A DNA stretch of 32,953 bases, taken from positions 1-32,953 of the forward strand of contig NZ_JAQSEA010000169.1 of the NCBI RefSeq assembly GCF_029946185.1, given 5' to 3'. The position numbers and the translations under genes are program-made. The stretch comes from Prosthecobacter sp. Lineage in GTDB: Bacteria; Verrucomicrobiota; Verrucomicrobiia; Verrucomicrobiales; Verrucomicrobiaceae. This document shows, piece by piece, positions 30,468 to 32,953 of this stretch. Position 1 is the stretch's first letter, and each line of letters opens with the position of its first letter. Below the pieces are notes generated by a model. That model searched no databases and was not told the DNA's origin. It saw only the letters and a list, made by a program, of their open reading frames with translations.

Positions 30468-30548
30468 AGTGTCACAATCCATCTCGCTATTTCAAGATGG
30501 TTCTTCTGGCAAGATCTGCCTAAGAGCAGGTGATTTTGCCGATCCTAG

Positions 30549-31328
30549 CTACTTCGAATTTGCCAGCACAAAGTCCACCAGCTCCCGGCACTCAAAAAAC
30601 GACGGTCCCACCTTGTGCCCCTCACCAGTAACGACCTTCACGCTGATCTGCCCACCACCCGCAGCATACCGCTCTTTGAGCAGCCCCGTATTCAGCTCAT
30701 AAGGCACCACCACATCCGAGTCGCCATGCACCGCGAACATCGGCACCTTGTTTGCCAGCAATCCCTTCAGGTTATCCACGGGATTAAACTCGCTCAGCTT
30801 CGCGACGAGTTCGGCCTCCGGCATGCCAAAATCAGCCAGCGTCTGCGCCTTGGAATTCTTCAGCGGCCAGCTCGCCAGATTGCACACCGGATAGATGCCC
30901 ACCCACGCACGCACTTTCTCCGGATTCCGAAACGCCCACGCCAGCGTCATCATCCCGCCCCGGCTCTGCCCCAGCAGGATCGGCTTCGGCGAATAGCCAC
31001 GCTTCACCATCTCATTATAAAAAAGCGTGAACTTCGCCGTGCTCGCAGGTGAGCCCCGCACCTCGCCCAGATCATACCCGGCAATGCTGATCCCCGCTTT
31101 CATGAAAGCCTCGGAGTACATCTTCCGGCCAAACAGCGAGATGCCGTTCAAAGTCGGCGCATACCACAGCCACGGCTTGCCCTCGGCGGGCTTGGGTGCC
31201 GCATAGAGAAAGGCCTTGTGCCCATCGACCTCAAAAGTCTCGGCGGTTTTAGGCAGCACCTCCTGAGCGATGGCAGAGCATGTCAGGCCGAGAGTAACAA
31301 AGAGAAAGCAGCAGCGGTTCATAATCAT
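30549..31328 (-). CDS. Secreted alpha/beta hydrolase
   Basis: A 259-residue protein with the signal peptide MIMNRCCFLFVTLGLTCSAIAQ (starting ATG 31328, or ATG 31322 two codons later). The nucleophile elbow is GQSRGG in PILLGQSRGGMM. VHGDSDVVVP supplies the acidic residue and VTGEGHKVG the histidine, so the triad is complete. The nucleophile region and GYDLGEVRGSP loop resemble dienelactone-hydrolase or prolyl-oligopeptidase-like members. Substrate unknown. It lies 22 nt downstream of recQ on the same strand and may be read from the same transcript; GGGGAG (31340s) is a weak Shine-Dalgarno candidate 13 nt before the start. Confidence 0.87.
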   Translation of the reverse strand: MIMNRCCFLFVTLGLTCSAIAQEVLPKTAETFEVDGHKAFLYAAPKPAEGKPWLWYAPTLNGISLFGRKMYSEAFMKAGISIAGYDLGEVRGSPASTAKFTLFYNEMVKRGYSPKPILLGQSRGGMMTLAWAFRNPEKVRAWVGIYPVCNLASWPLKNSKAQTLADFGMPEAELVAKLSEFNPVDNLKGLLANKVPMFAVHGDSDVVVPYELNTGLLKERYAAGGGQISVKVVTGEGHKVGPSFFECRELVDFVLANSK

Positions 31329-31350
31329 AGAATCGAATCATCTCCCCTAC

Positions 31351-32952
31351 TTATTTCCGCGTTTCAAATGCCCGAAAATAATGCAGCACCGGGTACTCGT
31401 AGCGATTGCTCAGCGCCTCCTTGAGTTTGCCAAGACTTTCAACTCCATGCTCGGCTGCTGCTGCGCGCAGTTCTTCCTCCTCTTCCACGCTGTAGTAGTC
31501 GCGGGGATCTGCCTTCACCTCGCCCTGCTGAATGCCTTGGGCAAGGTGGCTGTGAATGGTGCCGATCACCAGACCTCGCAGCGCCGCGATCTTCTCCGCG
31601 CTGTGTTCCTGTCGGTGCAGACGCAGCGTCTCCAGCACAGTGCCCGTGAGTCCGCCCTCGCTCTTCATCTTCGGCGGTGGTGGCGGCGGAGCTTCCTCTG
31701 CAAATCTCTGCGCCTCATGCACCTCAAGCCACTGTGTGATCGCCCCCATGAAAGCCTCTCCGTAGTCGGCCAGCTTCTGGCTGCCCACCCCAGGGATGGC
31801 AAGAAAGTCCCGCTCAGTGCGCGGATACTCACGACACATATGACGCAGGCTCGTATCGCCAAACACCACATAGGGCGGCACTCCGCGCTCGTCCGCCAGT
31901 TTCTTGCGCAGCACACGCAGCTCCTCGAAAAGCCCCTCGTCACACGCGATGCTGCCCGCTTTGGCCACCTTCCCAGTGCTCGTGCCAGCCTTCACTGCCA
32001 CCGGCGCTCGCGCGAGTATTACCGGCGTCCGGTTCATCAGCGTGGCCAGCCCCTTCTTGGACAGAGCCAGCGTTTGAAATGAATCAGCCGTGGCGTCGAT
32101 ATGGCCCAGGCGGATGAGCTGCCGTCCCAGCACCGCCCATTCCTCACGCGGCATGTCCTTGCCTATCCCATAGGTGCTCAGCTGGTCATGGTACCACTTG
32201 CGGATCTTCTCCGTGTTCGCTCCCGTCAGCACTTCCACCACATGGTTCAGCCCCGTGCTAAAGCCGCTCTTCTGCCGGATGCGAAAGATGCAGCTCAGCA
32301 GCTTCTGCACCTGCGTGGTCGCATCCCACTGCTCGCGCGGCTGCAGGCAGATGTCGCACCCGCCGCAGTTGTCACCCGGCCACTGCTCGCCAAAGTAATC
32401 CAGCAGCGCCACACGCCTGCACTCAGTGCCTTCGGCAAAATCCGCCATCAAACGCATCTGCCGCGCGGCCACCTCCGCCGCCTGCGCATCCGTCATTTCA
32501 TCGAGAAACTTCAGGTTCCGCACCAGATCACCGCGCGAGTAAAGCAGCACGCACTCACTCGGCAGACTGTCGCGTCCGGCTCGCCCCGTCTCTTGATAGT
32601 AGCCCTCGATGTTCTTCGGCAGATCAGCATGAATGACATAGCGCACATCCGGCTTGTTGATCCCCATGCCAAAAGCGATCGTGGCGCACACCACATGCGC
32701 CTCATCACGAATGAACGCCTCTTGGTTCGCCGCACGCTCCTCCGGCTGCAGCCCCGCATGGTAGGCCACCGCCTTCACACCCTCCGCAGCCAGCGCAGCA
32801 GCCAAACTCTCCGCACTCTTGCGCGACTGCACATACACAATGCCCGACTCATTCGGTCGCTGCCTCACAAAATCATAGACCTGACTCGTCGCCTTGGCCT
32901 TTGGCAGCACAGTGTAGCTCAGATTCGGCCGGTTGAAGCTCGCCAGGAAAAA
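31351..32952 (-). CDS. recQ: RecQ family ATP-dependent DNA helicase, N-terminus cut by window edge
   Basis: The open frame continues to the window end, reading FLASFNRPNLSYTV before the GTG at 32910, so that GTG is internal and the helicase motifs I to III are missing. Seen are the later helicase motifs (GIVYVQSRKSAESLA, ATIAFGMGINKPDVRYVIH, YYQETGRAGRD), the zinc-binding cysteines (CGGCDIC), a winged-helix RQC region (GLNHVVEVL, WYHDQLSTYGIGKD), an HRDC domain (LRVLRKKLADERGVPPYVVF, IPGVGSQKLADYG) and a C-terminal helix-turn-helix-like segment ending HYFRAFETRK. RecQ unwinds DNA 3' to 5' in recombination and fork repair. Domain order and length fit a standard bacterial RecQ with a C-terminal extension. 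Confidence 0.95.
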   Translation of the reverse strand, partial: FFLASFNRPNLSYTVLPKAKATSQVYDFVRQRPNESGIVYVQSRKSAESLAAALAAEGVKAVAYHAGLQPEERAANQEAFIRDEAHVVCATIAFGMGINKPDVRYVIHADLPKNIEGYYQETGRAGRDSLPSECVLLYSRGDLVRNLKFLDEMTDAQAAEVAARQMRLMADFAEGTECRRVALLDYFGEQWPGDNCGGCDICLQPREQWDATTQVQKLLSCIFRIRQKSGFSTGLNHVVEVLTGANTEKIRKWYHDQLSTYGIGKDMPREEWAVLGRQLIRLGHIDATADSFQTLALSKKGLATLMNRTPVILARAPVAVKAGTSTGKVAKAGSIACDEGLFEELRVLRKKLADERGVPPYVVFGDTSLRHMCREYPRTERDFLAIPGVGSQKLADYGEAFMGAITQWLEVHEAQRFAEEAPPPPPPKMKSEGGLTGTVLETLRLHRQEHSAEKIAALRGLVIGTIHSHLAQGIQQGEVKADPRDYYSVEEEEELRAAAAEHGVESLGKLKEALSNRYEYPVLHYFRAFETRK

Positions 32953-32953
32953 C

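Overview
The window looks like a piece of chromosome from a member of the Verrucomicrobiota, probably near Verrucomicrobium/Prosthecobacter. This is inferred from gene content, not from a marker gene. DNA is GC-rich. There are three DUF1501 proteins, a DUF1549/DUF1553 protein, a cytochrome-type PSCyt1/WD40 protein, a secreted sulfatase, twin-arginine-exported enzymes and many signal peptides. That mix is typical of the Planctomycetes-Verrucomicrobia group. Most start codons lack a clear Shine-Dalgarno sequence. No rRNA, tRNA, CRISPR array, insertion sequence or phage gene was recognised. Genes are cut at both edges: a DUF1501 gene at the left and recQ at the right.

Layout. 1-6.2 kb: three DUF1501 genes with a 60-residue AbrB-like protein between the first two. 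Between the second and third lies a minus-strand pair, a zinc phospholipase C-like protein and a metallo-beta-lactamase-fold protein, coupled by a 4-nt overlap. 6.2-13.6 kb: a four-TM protein with a SUKH-like tail, a DUF1549/DUF1553 protein with two heme-type motifs, a PPC-domain protein, and a PSCyt1 protein whose WD40 propeller is interrupted by a long coiled coil. 13.7-19.1 kb: secreted enzymes (SGNH hydrolase, LamG/DUF1080-like protein, esterase, Tat-exported TIM-barrel isomerase-like protein, sulfatase) that suggest breakdown of sulfated or acylated polysaccharide. A 426-bp gene-free stretch at 17261-17686 carries a palindrome-rich element.

19.2-24.0 kb: an M14-like peptidase/deacylase, a lipoprotein hydrolase, and then a two-gene unit of unknown function: a protein with predicted winged-helix segments followed by a 744-residue P-loop ATPase with proline-rich linkers. 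It ends in an elaborate terminator. This is the best candidate for an undescribed system, but nothing in the sequence fixes its role. 24.1-29.0 kb: a tightly overlapping minus-strand operon of an FG-GAP/VCBS protein, an FAD-dependent oxidoreductase and a sialidase-like BNR protein. 29.1-33.0 kb: an NTF2-like protein, a tiny membrane protein overlapping a membrane-anchored DUF442-type phosphatase, an alpha/beta hydrolase and RecQ helicase.

The least expected pattern at the base level is a set of 7-bp tandem repeats. Two arrays start 18 and 20 nt after the start codons of adjacent genes, inside their signal-peptide coding regions. A third, in opposite orientation, sits at the stop codon of the sulfatase gene.
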